NCBI GenBank assembly: GCA_023393235.1
Contig: JAEWMH010000065.1
Span: forward strand, 1 to 23,846
From: Bacillota bacterium
GTDB taxonomy: Bacteria; Bacillota; Bacilli; Paenibacillales; NBRC-103111
Direction: 5' to 3'
Length of the DNA: 23,846 nucleotides
The position numbers were made by a program, and so were the translations under genes. Each line of letters starts with the position of its first letter. Within the stretch, counting starts at the first letter, position 1. The notes below the pieces were generated by a model that was not told where the DNA came from, ran no database searches, and saw only the letters and a program-made list of their open reading frames with translations. Shown one piece after another: positions 13,614 through 20,824 of this stretch.

Positions 13614-14387
13614 ATGGACATCGTCTGGAAAGGCAATCAGCATACCAACTCCAGCCCGCGCAACGGGATTGTTCCTTTTGTCATCGTCAACCACATCTCG
13701 ACGAGCACCATGAGCAGTATGGACAACTGGTTTACCGACCCCGGCAACCAGGTTTCCTCCGCCCATTACGGGGTAGCCCGGGACGGCAGGATCCACCAGT
13801 ATGTGGCCGTGGACCGGATAGCCTGGGCCAACGGGATTCCGCAATCGCAGTTTGCCAGAGCAACAGCCCAAGTCGTGCATGATATGAAAATGAATCCAAA
13901 CCTATATACCGTCTCCATCGAACACGAAGGAACGGACGGGGACCTGACCGAAGCCCAGTTCCAATCCTCCGTTTGGCTGCACCGGCATATCCGGAAGATC
14001 ATCCGGGACACCTGGCAGAGGGATTTTCCGCTGGATACGTACCATGTGTTGGGACATTACCAAATCAATCCGGTCCAGAAGCCGGACTGTCCGGGGCCGA
14101 AATTCCCATGGGCCCGGCTGTACCAAACCCTGGCTGAGCCGGAGACAGGAGATGAGGAGATGGAAGAGCTGCTTGCCCGTTTAACGGCATTGGAAGCGCA
14201 AAAGACGCAGTTGGAGGCGAGAGTGGCGGCGCTGGAGGCCATTGAGCATCTTCCGGGCATACCCGAATGGGCGCAGGAAGCGGTCAACAAAGCAGTCGCC
14301 CAAGGGCTGATTGATACCCCGCAGGGAGGCTCCTTTGACTTCTACCGTTTTCTGACCATTCTGAACCGCAAGGGTTTGCTGGGGTAA
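13614..14387 (+). CDS. N-acetylmuramoyl-L-alanine amidase (Amidase_2)
   Basis: A 257-residue peptidoglycan amidase that cuts the bond between muramic acid and L-Ala. The Amidase_2 core spans ~1-170. Candidate zinc ligands are His27 (IVNHIST), His148 (VLGHYQI) and Cys159 (KPDCPGPKFPW); Glu103 in SIEHEG is the probable helper residue. A short coiled coil follows (about 181-211, heptads of Leu, Glu and Ala). The C-terminus (PEWAQEAVNKAVAQGLID, then YRFLTILNRKGLL) matches the SLH-like tail seen in many Bacillus and phage endolysins. There is no signal peptide, which is normal for phage-type enzymes, but no phage genes lie near. The ribosome binding site GAGGGGG (13601-13607) is 6 bases from the ATG. 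Confidence 0.92.
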   Translation: MDIVWKGNQHTNSSPRNGIVPFVIVNHISTSTMSSMDNWFTDPGNQVSSAHYGVARDGRIHQYVAVDRIAWANGIPQSQFARATAQVVHDMKMNPNLYTVSIEHEGTDGDLTEAQFQSSVWLHRHIRKIIRDTWQRDFPLDTYHVLGHYQINPVQKPDCPGPKFPWARLYQTLAEPETGDEEMEELLARLTALEAQKTQLEARVAALEAIEHLPGIPEWAQEAVNKAVAQGLIDTPQGGSFDFYRFLTILNRKGLLG

Positions 14388-14411
14388 AATAACAAGGCCT
14401 ACCACGCCACG

Positions 14412-14455
14412 AAAAAACGGCACCTCCCGGGATCAAATTTCCCCGGGGGGTGCCG
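14412..14455. terminator. Terminator between amidase and gltX
   Basis: CGGCACCTCCCGGG and CCCGGGGGGTGCCG pair as a long GC-rich stem (14418-14455). On the minus strand it is followed by TTTTTTCG, a strong terminator for gltX; on the plus strand the tail TGTTGTGTTTT is weaker. Confidence 0.85.
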
Positions 14456-14467
14456 TGTTGTGTTTTC

Positions 14468-15919
14468 TTACAGCCGTGCCAGGCTGGCCTTCAGTCGGCT
14501 GAGGGCTTCGGCCTTACCGATAATCTCCAGAATGTCGGTGGCGCCTCCAGGTGTGTTCATGAGGCCGGAAACGGCCACACGGGCTACCCACATCAGGGCT
14601 CCGGCTTTGACGCCGGCGGCTTCGCTCAGGTTCTTCAGACGTTCGAACAGAGCGTCGTTCTCCCAGACATCCGCCGATTCCAGCGATTTGATGATGGTGG
14701 GGAGCAGCTCTTTGGCCAACTCAACGGTAACCTTGTTCTTCTTGTTGACGAACAGCTCCACATCCAGCTCCGGCATGGCTTCGAAGAAGGCGACCATCTC
14801 CGGGATTTGAGAGAGCTTTTCCAGACGGGATTGAATCAGGGTCAGCAGCTTGTCCTTGTTGATTTCCGGCTTCGTAATGGCCTTTTCCAGGTAGGGAGCA
14901 GCCAGAGTACGGAACTCCTCGGCAGGCAGCTTGCGGATATAAGCGCTGTTGAACCAGAGAAGCTTGTCGTAGTCGAATACGGCCGGGGACTTGTTGATGG
15001 TGTCTACACTGAATACCCGGGACAGATCCTCCAGGTTAAAGAACTCTTCATTGGTGTTCCCCGGGCTCCAGCCCAGAAGCGCAATGTAGTTAATGATGGC
15101 CTCGGGCAGATAACCGTCCTCAACCAGGTCTTGGAAGCTGACGGAGCCGTGGCGCTTGGACAGCTTGGACACCGACCCGTCCTCATTCCGGCCCATAATG
15201 AGCGGCAGATGCACGAAGATCGGCGTTTCCCAGCCGAACATGCTGTACAGCTGCACATACAGGGGAGTGGAGGTGACATACTCGGAGCCGCGGACCACAT
15301 GGGTAATATCCATCAGATGGTCATCCACCACATTGGCCAGATTGTATGTAGGATAACCGTCGGCTTTGATCAGGACAGCATCCTGGAGCTCTGCATTGTC
15401 AATGGAGATTTCGCCGAACACCGTATCCGTATAGGAGGTCGTGCCGGTCAAAGGATTCTTCTGGCGGATGACATACGGCAGGCCGGCTGCCAGCTTGGCT
15501 TCTACCTCGGCTTGGGACAAGCTCCGGCAATGGCGGTCATAGCCGCCTGCGCCGTTTTCCCCTTGGAGAGAGGAGAGGCGTTCTTTATCGCAGAAGCAAT
15601 AGTACGCATGGCCGTTCTCCACCAGCTTGCGGGCATGCTCCAGGTAAATGTCTTTGCGTTCGCTTTGCACGTAAGGCCCGCGGCTGCCGCCGATATCGGG
15701 GCCTTCATCGTGGTGCAATCCCGCCAGGTTCAGGGTATCATAGATGACCTGGACAGCTTGATCCACCAGCCGTTCCCGGTCCGTATCCTCGATCCGGAGT
15801 ATGAAGGTGCCTCCTTTGGACTTGGCCAGCAGATAGGCGTATAGAGCGGTTCTCAGGTTGCCGATGTGCATGTAGCCGGTTGGGCTTGGGGCGAATCTGG
15901 TTACGATGGGGTTCATCAT
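14468..15919 (-). CDS. gltX: Glutamyl-tRNA synthetase
   Basis: A class I synthetase of 483 residues that attaches glutamate to tRNA-Glu; in Firmicutes it usually also charges tRNA-Gln for the GatCAB amidotransferase. The HIGH-type motif is PSPTGYMHIG (11-20) and the KMSKS-type motif KLSKRHG (252-258), with the RFAPSPTG, LRIEDTDRER and DGYPTYNLANVVDDH blocks between. Cys108, Cys110 and Cys131 lie where some GluRS bind zinc. The frame opens 45 codons further upstream, but the extra residues have no family likeness and span the promoter; ATG 15919 follows AAGGAG by 13 bases. The ATG doublet (15919, 15916) leaves the exact start uncertain by one codon. It stands alone here, not in a cysE-cysS operon. 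Confidence 0.95.
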   Translation of the reverse strand: MMNPIVTRFAPSPTGYMHIGNLRTALYAYLLAKSKGGTFILRIEDTDRERLVDQAVQVIYDTLNLAGLHHDEGPDIGGSRGPYVQSERKDIYLEHARKLVENGHAYYCFCDKERLSSLQGENGAGGYDRHCRSLSQAEVEAKLAAGLPYVIRQKNPLTGTTSYTDTVFGEISIDNAELQDAVLIKADGYPTYNLANVVDDHLMDITHVVRGSEYVTSTPLYVQLYSMFGWETPIFVHLPLIMGRNEDGSVSKLSKRHGSVSFQDLVEDGYLPEAIINYIALLGWSPGNTNEEFFNLEDLSRVFSVDTINKSPAVFDYDKLLWFNSAYIRKLPAEEFRTLAAPYLEKAITKPEINKDKLLTLIQSRLEKLSQIPEMVAFFEAMPELDVELFVNKKNKVTVELAKELLPTIIKSLESADVWENDALFERLKNLSEAAGVKAGALMWVARVAVSGLMNTPGGATDILEIIGKAEALSRLKASLARL

Positions 15920-15966
15920 GGTTACGTGGCTGCTCCTTCTTGAATCTTGTTTATAAGCTACTCCAT

Positions 15967-15995
15967 ATTGTAGCAGGAAGCCGGCATAAAGCCAA
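15967..15995 (-). promoter_or_regulatory. Promoter of gltX
   Basis: On the minus strand TTGGCT (15990-15995) and TACAAT (15967-15972) are 17 bp apart, 47 bp ahead of the start codon. Its position inside the longer open frame supports the start at 15919. Confidence 0.7.
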
Positions 15996-16138
15996 TGGCC
16001 CGGGAGTTTGGGGGCCTGCCGGGAGGGCTGTGAAAAGGGAGAGCTTTTTTTCAAGAAAAAATGAACTTGCTTCGCAACTCTTTCCGTTTGTCCGAGTATA
16101 ATTGGGTATCAAATTTCATCAGCATGCGGAGGTACATA

Positions 16139-16750
16139 ATGACGAGATTCAGAAGAGTGGCGGCTTTGACGCTGGCCTTCTTCCTGGTAGCCGGAGGAGC
16201 GGCGATTGCCGGCTCCCGGTGGGGCTCCTACGAGGGATATTCCAAGGTCCAGGTGAATGCCAATGGAACAACAATTAACAGCGCGGTTCCCGCGATCATG
16301 ATGAATGGCGCAACGATGCTGCCCTTGCGGGAAACTGCAACGGCGTTGAATTCCTTTATCAAGTGGGACGATGGCAGCCAGACTGCTAATATCTACCGCC
16401 CCAATGTAAACATGATCGTATCCCAGGAGTTGGATGAGAAGAAAGGCACCGTCACCAGCATTTCCAAACCCTTCTTCAAGGTGGGGCTGGGGTACAATAT
16501 CCGGTTTTTCGTTTTCGTCCAGATGGATTCCCTCAAAACCACCGTGGACGGCTTCAAAATCAGCGTGCTGGATCCCAGCGGGAATGAACTGGACAGCCGG
16601 GTTTCCTCCGAATCCATCTACGATTACCTGTGGTCCAACGCCGCCTTCAACATCAAATTCTCTGACGCCGGGAATTATACCGTCCGGTTCGCCCTCAAGG
16701 TGGACGGAGAATTCGTAACCGTCGGCGAAAAGCTGATTGTTTCCGAGTAG
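16139..16750 (+). CDS. Secreted stalk-domain (copper amine oxidase N-terminal-like) protein
   Basis: A 203-residue protein. The start at 16139 is chosen from GGAGG 7 bases upstream; an ATG at 16061 in the same frame has no ribosome binding site. Residues 1-26 form a signal peptide (basic MTRFRR, then LTLAFFLVAGGAAIAG). Residues ~36-82 (NGTTINSAVPAIMMNGATMLPLRETATAL) match the copper amine oxidase N-terminal-like stalk module that many Paenibacillus secreted proteins carry. The rest (~90-200) is a beta-rich domain with FKISVLDPSGNELD and GNYTVRFALKVDG, like an immunoglobulin-like fold. It is likely exported or cell-wall associated. No function can be assigned. A TATAAT at 16097-16102 could be its -10 box; the -35 is unclear. 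Confidence 0.82.
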   Translation: MTRFRRVAALTLAFFLVAGGAAIAGSRWGSYEGYSKVQVNANGTTINSAVPAIMMNGATMLPLRETATALNSFIKWDDGSQTANIYRPNVNMIVSQELDEKKGTVTSISKPFFKVGLGYNIRFFVFVQMDSLKTTVDGFKISVLDPSGNELDSRVSSESIYDYLWSNAAFNIKFSDAGNYTVRFALKVDGEFVTVGEKLIVSE

Positions 16751-16802
16751 CACACGGCAGAGCCCAGGTCGCCTTCCAAAAATAAACCGATTATGTTACA
16801 TT

Positions 16803-16836
16803 GAAAAGAGTCGCCGTCAGGTGGCTCTTTTCTTGT
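16803..16836 (+). terminator. Rho-independent terminator after the stalk-domain gene
   Basis: GAAAAGAGTCGCC-GTCA-GGTGGCTCTTTTC forms a 13-bp stem with two G-U pairs, ending in TTGT. The poly-A/poly-T arms are typical. Confidence 0.78.
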
Positions 16837-16882
16837 ATTATTTCCACAATACCAGATGCTGATTGAAGAAGGTGACTGACTG

Positions 16883-17377
16883 ATGAATCATAACAGTGGC
16901 AATGTTTGGTTTGACCGTTTCGCCAATGCCGGTGAAAGTGACTACGAAGCAGTGGGCAGGGAGCTTGTCCGCGGCGGCTATGCCGCTTTCAGCGATCTGC
17001 TGGACGGCTTGCGCCGGCGATTGGCCGAGGCGGAGGAGGAGCAAATCCCGCAATTGAAGGAGCTTGTGGAGAGGGGCAGGAATCTGATTCCCGATCCCGG
17101 AGCCATCAGTCCGTCCTGGGAGACCGTATGGAAGGATTTCGACCGGTATATCGGGTATAAGCAGGAGGCGATGTCCACAGTAGCGGTGCCGGAGCGGGCA
17201 GGGGAGTGGCAGATTGTCATGAACAACCCCTATACCAATGAAGGAATCGCCTGTTACCCCGGTTTGTCCTTTCCCGAGGCGACATACCTGTACGCTTACT
17301 TCCGCAAGGATCTGAAGAAGAATGAATATCTCCGGATGCAGAAAATCGTCAATTTGCTGATGGTGCAGGGCGATTGA
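16883..17377 (+). CDS. Hypothetical protein (164 aa)
   Basis: A 164-residue soluble protein starting MNHNSGNVWFDRF, with a ribosome binding site AAGGTG 8 bases upstream. I do not recognise the family. The first half is helical and acidic (LRRRLAEAEEEQIPQLKELVERG); the second has aromatic motifs (WKDFDRYIGYKQEA, CYPGLSFPEATYLYAYFRKDL, NEYLRMQKIVNLLM). There is no signal peptide, membrane helix or metal motif. It follows a strong terminator and precedes a separate promoter for the DUF1292 gene, so it is probably monocistronic. Codon use resembles the neighbours. Confidence 0.78.
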   Translation: MNHNSGNVWFDRFANAGESDYEAVGRELVRGGYAAFSDLLDGLRRRLAEAEEEQIPQLKELVERGRNLIPDPGAISPSWETVWKDFDRYIGYKQEAMSTVAVPERAGEWQIVMNNPYTNEGIACYPGLSFPEATYLYAYFRKDLKKNEYLRMQKIVNLLMVQGD

Positions 17378-17390
17378 TTTTGGAGCTTCA

Positions 17391-17419
17391 TTGACCTGCT
17401 TCTGGGAAAATGTTACGAT
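17391..17419 (+). promoter_or_regulatory. Promoter of the DUF1292 gene
   Basis: TTGACC (17391-17396) and TACGAT (17414-17419) with a 17-bp spacer, starting 14 bp after the previous stop codon. Confidence 0.7.
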
Positions 17420-17457
17420 ACAAGAAGCACGTACATCACATGAAATGAGGTTTCCAA

Positions 17458-17760
17458 ATGACCGAACACAACCACGATTGCGGTTGCGGGCATGATCATG
17501 ACCATGAACACGAAGAAGAAGTCTTCTTGATTGCCGATGAAGAAGGCGTCGAACGCGAAATGGTAATGGTTTATTCCTTCGAATGCGACGAGAACGTATA
17601 CGCTGTGCTGCTTGACCGGAATAATCCGGAATCCGACGGCGTCATCTTCCGTATTGAGCAGGAAGGCGAGGACGCTTACCTGGTCAACATCGAGAACGAT
17701 GAAGAGTGGCAGAAGGTTGTTGCCGCTTATGACGAGATTGTTGCCAACGAACAACAATAA
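17458..17760 (+). CDS. DUF1292 family protein (YrzB-like)
   Basis: A 100-residue acidic protein. The C-terminal ~80 residues (VFLIADEEGVEREMVMVYSF, YAVLLDRNNPESDGVIFRIE, NIENDEEWQKVVAAYDEIV) fit DUF1292, a family of small cytoplasmic proteins of unknown role often found with IreB and YrrK genes. Here those partners are absent, and the gene has its own promoter. The N-terminus is unusual: NHDCGCGHDHDHEHEEE (residues 5-21) holds six His and two Cys, typical of a metal-binding tail. The ATG is preceded by a modest ribosome binding site (GAGG, 8 bases away). A hairpin shared with the convergent gene ends the unit. Confidence 0.88.
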   Translation: MTEHNHDCGCGHDHDHEHEEEVFLIADEEGVEREMVMVYSFECDENVYAVLLDRNNPESDGVIFRIEQEGEDAYLVNIENDEEWQKVVAAYDEIVANEQQ

Positions 17761-17775
17761 ATAATGCCTGTAAGA

Positions 17776-17806
17776 CAAAGCCCGCTCCGTCCAGGAGCGG
17801 GCTTTG
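17776..17806. terminator. Hairpin between the DUF1292 and DUF1885-like genes
   Basis: CAAAGCCCGCTCC-GTCCA-GGAGCGGGCTTTG is a perfect 13-bp inverted repeat between convergent genes. It is GC-rich, with short A/T ends on both strands, and likely stops both transcripts. Confidence 0.75.
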
Positions 17807-17833
17807 CTGCGTGATCCATGCGGATCGGCCAGG

Positions 17834-18253
17834 CTACTTACGGGGGTTGTAATACATCACCCGGCCATTGAACAGATGCAGCTCGGCCTTCAGCTTACGG
17901 GCCAGATGCTTGCAGAATTCATTGGCCTTGGACTTGTCGCCGTGGGTGGCGCCGTCCGGCAGCACCACCTGGATATAATGGCGCTCCTGGCCCTCGCTGT
18001 CCTCCTTGCCTACCCCGGTGACAATGTACCGGTAGGCCTGGTGGTTGCCTTTTAAGTAAAACCAGGTATCCTTGCCCTTGGGTGCGGTTTCAATTGTATA
18101 CGGAAAACCCTTGTCATCGTATTCCCAGTCCAATTGCTGTGCTGTCAGCTCCAGTTGGCTCCGGTAAGCGTTCAGGAGCTCCCGCAGATCCTCCAGGGAT
18201 ACGGACGGCACCGCAGATCCCTCCACCAGCTTGATATACGCATTCTGGCTCAT
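17834..18253 (-). CDS. DUF1885-like protein
   Basis: A 139-residue soluble protein starting MSQNAYIKLVEGSAVPSVSL with GGAGGG about 6 bases ahead of the ATG. The motifs YIKLVEGS near the start, LDWEYDDKGFPYTIE in the middle and WFYLKGNHQAYRYIVTGVG resemble, as I recall them, the DUF1885 family of Bacillus and Geobacillus. The function of the family is not known. The second half is beta-rich (HYIQVVLPDGATHGDK) with a helix (EFCKHLARKLKAELHLF). The gene has its own promoter, which begins in the tail of the speA terminator, so it is not part of the speA unit. Confidence 0.75.
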   Translation of the reverse strand: MSQNAYIKLVEGSAVPSVSLEDLRELLNAYRSQLELTAQQLDWEYDDKGFPYTIETAPKGKDTWFYLKGNHQAYRYIVTGVGKEDSEGQERHYIQVVLPDGATHGDKSKANEFCKHLARKLKAELHLFNGRVMYYNPRK

Positions 18254-18300
18254 AACAATCCCTCCGTCAGCAGCGGTACCTTCACAATTTCGTCACTAGT

Positions 18301-18329
18301 ATCATATCACTAAAAACGCATTCATTCAA
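18301..18329 (-). promoter_or_regulatory. Promoter of the DUF1885-like gene
   Basis: On the minus strand TTGAAT (18324-18329) and TATGAT (18301-18306) are 17 bp apart. The -35 box overlaps the last bases of the T-run of the speA terminator. Confidence 0.75.
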
Positions 18330-18366
18330 AAAAACATCCCGGATGCCTCAATGGACATTCGGGATG
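18328..18366 (-). terminator. Rho-independent terminator of speA
   Basis: CATCCCGAATG and CATCCGGGATG (minus strand) form an 11-bp stem with one wobble, followed by TTTTTTTG. It lies 21 bp after the speA stop codon. Confidence 0.85.
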
Positions 18367-18387
18367 CTGACTCTTGGTTGGCGGACA

Positions 18388-19860
18388 TCAGAAGATAGCG
18401 GAGGTTTCCACAATTACCTTCACAAACTCCAGCGTGCGGTCCTCCGGTCCTTTGACCGGCAGGCCCACCTCTACGTGGTCCACAATATAATCGATGTTCT
18501 CCTGGGAGATAACCTCTCCCGGAAGCAGGATAGGAATACCAGGAGGATAGGCATAGATGAATTCGGCAATAATCCGGTCCGCCGATTCCCGGAAGGGGAT
18601 CAGCTCGGTATCGCCATAGAAGGCGTCCCGCGGTGACAGGGTCAATTGGGGGATAGGAGGCGTCTCCAGCACCACCAGCTCCATGGCCTGACGGATGTTG
18701 TAGTTCTCCTCGGACAGCTCCCTTAAGGCCGCCAGAAGCAGCTTTACGGTTCCCACATTATCCCCGGGGGTGATGAAGCACAGAATGTTATACAGGTCGG
18801 ACATTTCAACTTCAATATTATGATGCTCCCGCAGCCAGTTCTCCACATCAAAGCCGGTCAGACCCAGCTCCCGGACGTGGATGGTCAGCTTGGTCGGGTC
18901 CAGATCATAGGTGGCGCCTTCTCCGAGAATCTCCCGTCCGAAGCAGCGCAGGCCGGGAATTTCGTTGATCCGCTCCCGGGCATAGTTGCTGAGCCGGATG
19001 GCCTCATCTGCCATCGCCTCCCCGTGAAGCGCCAGGTTGCGCCGCGCGGTGTCCAGGGACGCCAGCAGGATATACGAGGTGGAGGTGGTGGTCAGCATGC
19101 TGAACAGCGTCTGCACGCGCTTGAAGTTGATGCGGTTGCCCTTCATGTTCAGGATGGAGCTTTGGGTCATGGAGCCGCCCAGCTTGTGCATGCTGGTGGC
19201 GGCCATATCCGCGCCGGCTTCCATCGCCGACAATGGCAGCTTGTCGCTGAAGCCGATGAGTGCGCCGTGGGCTTCGTCCACCAGAACAGGAATATCATAG
19301 CTGTGGACCACCTCGACGATTTCCCGGAGATTGGCCGAGATGCCGAAGTAGGTCGGGTTGATGACCAGAACCGCTTTGGCGTCGGGGTGTTTCTCCAGAG
19401 CGCGGCGGACGGAGCGGGTGGATACCCCGTGGTCAATGCCATATATGGGATCGCGGAAGGGCTTCAGAAAGATCGGCTTGGCTCCCGCCAGAATGATGGC
19501 GGACAGCACAGACTTGTGAGCGTTCCGCGGTACGATTATTTTGTCGCCTTCATTGCACACGGCCATGATCATGGTCATGATGACCGTGCTTGTGCCCTGC
19601 ACGGAAAATATGGTGTAGTCCGCTTTATAAGCGTCCGCCGCAAGCCGCTGGGCTTCCCGGATTACCGCCGTCGGCTGGTGAAGATCATCCAGCGGGGCTA
19701 TATTGATTAAATCGATGGACAACGCATTGTCCCCGATAAAATTCCGGAATTCAGGATCCATGCCAACCCCTTTTTTGTGGCCGGGTATATGGAATTGGAC
19801 TGGATTATTCTCCGCATGTCGAAGCAATGTGGAGAATAAGGGGGCTTGCAGGTGGTCCAT
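18388..19860 (-). CDS. speA: Arginine decarboxylase (PLP-dependent, Orn/Lys/Arg class)
   Basis: A 490-residue fold-type I PLP enzyme, the same length as B. subtilis SpeA, which decarboxylates arginine to agmatine as the first step of polyamine synthesis. The N-terminus has FHIPGHKKG (23-31). PLP-site residues are visible: GTSTV (89-93, phosphate), DEAHGA (195-200) with His198 stacking on the ring, and the Schiff-base Lys226 in SMHKLGGSMTQSS. The C-terminal part (RDAFYGDTELIPF, IYAYPPGIPILLPGEVI) is typical of the family. Lysine or ornithine decarboxylases of the same family look alike, so substrate choice is an inference from length and overall likeness. Ribosome binding site GGAAGGG is 8 bases upstream. 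Confidence 0.9.
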   Translation of the reverse strand: MDHLQAPLFSTLLRHAENNPVQFHIPGHKKGVGMDPEFRNFIGDNALSIDLINIAPLDDLHQPTAVIREAQRLAADAYKADYTIFSVQGTSTVIMTMIMAVCNEGDKIIVPRNAHKSVLSAIILAGAKPIFLKPFRDPIYGIDHGVSTRSVRRALEKHPDAKAVLVINPTYFGISANLREIVEVVHSYDIPVLVDEAHGALIGFSDKLPLSAMEAGADMAATSMHKLGGSMTQSSILNMKGNRINFKRVQTLFSMLTTTSTSYILLASLDTARRNLALHGEAMADEAIRLSNYARERINEIPGLRCFGREILGEGATYDLDPTKLTIHVRELGLTGFDVENWLREHHNIEVEMSDLYNILCFITPGDNVGTVKLLLAALRELSEENYNIRQAMELVVLETPPIPQLTLSPRDAFYGDTELIPFRESADRIIAEFIYAYPPGIPILLPGEVISQENIDYIVDHVEVGLPVKGPEDRTLEFVKVIVETSAIF

Positions 19861-19914
19861 CAGAACATCCCTTCCTCTCTTGCGGATTCGCCGCTAAAAA
19901 AATCAAACAAAATG

Positions 19915-19942
19915 AGTATATCAAATCGCAACTAGGATGCAA
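19915..19942 (-). promoter_or_regulatory. Candidate promoter of speA
   Basis: On the minus strand TTGCAT (19937-19942) and TATACT (19915-19920) are 16 bp apart, about 55 bp upstream of the start codon. Confidence 0.55.
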
Positions 19943-19943
19943 G

Positions 19944-20021
19944 CAGAATTTTAGATTTTGGCGGATTTTTATACAGAAAGGGGGGGACGGACACAGAAAT
20001 TTTCGGTTTTTGGCTGGTTTT
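19944..20021. repeat. Imperfect direct repeat upstream of speA
   Basis: 19944-19970 and 19994-20021 share the pattern CAGAA-TTTT-nGn-TTTTGGC-nG-TTTT, about 22 of 28 positions, offset by 50 bp. The first copy abuts the candidate speA -35 box. This gap, 19861-20106, holds no gene that I can support. Confidence 0.5.
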
Positions 20022-20056
20022 CTTGCGGATATGGAAGGAAATGGGGTTCGGCATTT

Positions 20057-20093
20057 ACAAAAAAAATAAAAACCTGAGGCTATAGCCAGCAGG
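20057..20093 (-). terminator. Terminator of the ABC-TetR operon
   Basis: On the minus strand CCTGCTGGC-TATA-GCCTCAGG is a hairpin (20073-20093) with a small bulge, followed by TTTTTATTTTTTTT. It is 14 bp after the TetR stop codon. Confidence 0.85.
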
Positions 20094-20106
20094 CTTTTAA
20101 CATAAA

Positions 20107-20772
20107 TCAGGAGCGTTTGGCAATGCCGTGCATCAGCACGTCTATCGTCCAATTGATTTCTTCTTCATCATCAATGGGGATTTCCGGCATTAATATCGAA
20201 TGGGTCAGCACCATCCCCACAATGGTGGTGACGCTAAAGCGGATGATGCGGAAGCTGGGAGCCTCCATAATCTGGCCCTGCTCCTGGAAGTGTGCGTACA
20301 GCCGTCCGATCCGCTCAAACACGTATTGCGAAAACAATACCTTGACCTGGCCCAAGAGTTCAGGCTGGAACGGCAGCTCCTGAATCACAATCCGCAGGAT
20401 TTTGGCATTCTTGCGGGCAAAATTCAGCCGGTCACGGAGCACGGTTTTATAGAAATCCTCAATTTCGGCATATGGCTGATCAAGAACCTTGGCGAAATCC
20501 CGCATAAACAAGGGCGCCACTGTTTTCGCCAGGATCGGGCCAACAATGGACAAGAGCAAATCCCGTTTGGTTTTGTAGTGGCGGAAGATGGTGCCTTCCG
20601 CAACCCCGGCACGCTGGGCGATTTCGCTGGTGGAAGCGGCGGAATAGCCTTTTTCGGAAAAGATTTCAGTAGCAGCCTGAATGATCTTCAACTGCTTTTC
20701 CGTTTTTTTTCCGCCATCGCCTTCCATAAGCTGCAGCATTTCCTCCAGCCATTGCTCTGTTTTCTCTGCCAT
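20107..20772 (-). CDS. TetR/AcrR family transcriptional regulator
   Basis: A 221-residue TetR-type repressor. After a 25-residue N-terminal extension, residues 27-75 hold the DNA-binding domain: KIIQAATEIFSEKGYSA, then the helix-turn-helix STSEIAQRAGVAEGTIFRHY and KTKRDLL. The rest (~80-221) is the variable helical ligand and dimer domain. It is the last gene of an operon with an ABC ATPase and permease, starting 52 bp after the permease stop, with its own ribosome binding site GGGGGA. Two matching operators at the operon promoter are probably its binding sites, which makes it an autorepressor induced by a compound that the transporter exports. The ligand is unknown. Confidence 0.92.
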   Translation of the reverse strand: MAEKTEQWLEEMLQLMEGDGGKKTEKQLKIIQAATEIFSEKGYSAASTSEIAQRAGVAEGTIFRHYKTKRDLLLSIVGPILAKTVAPLFMRDFAKVLDQPYAEIEDFYKTVLRDRLNFARKNAKILRIVIQELPFQPELLGQVKVLFSQYVFERIGRLYAHFQEQGQIMEAPSFRIIRFSVTTIVGMVLTHSILMPEIPIDDEEEINWTIDVLMHGIAKRS

Positions 20773-20824
20773 AGATGTTCCCCCTTACATCCCCACGAAA
20801 TGACACTTTCCTTGCACTACCTTA

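Noticed and set aside
13498..13713. 71-codon frame with Gly-Lys-Pro repeats
   Set aside because: No ribosome binding site, overlaps the amidase start; the repeat is explained by a 9-bp tandem in non-coding DNA.
13614..14387. Prophage remnant
   Set aside because: Only an endolysin-like amidase is present; no holin, structural, integrase or attachment sites were seen.
14450..15844. 464-codon open frame on the plus strand
   Set aside because: Lies antisense to gltX, has no family motifs or ribosome binding site; gltX is unmistakable on the other strand.
15920..16054. N-terminal 45-codon extension of GltX
   Set aside because: Contains the gltX promoter and has no similarity to the family; the conserved core starts at 15919.
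18820..19710. 296-codon plus-strand frame
   Set aside because: Antisense to speA, Gly/Gln-rich shadow with no motif.
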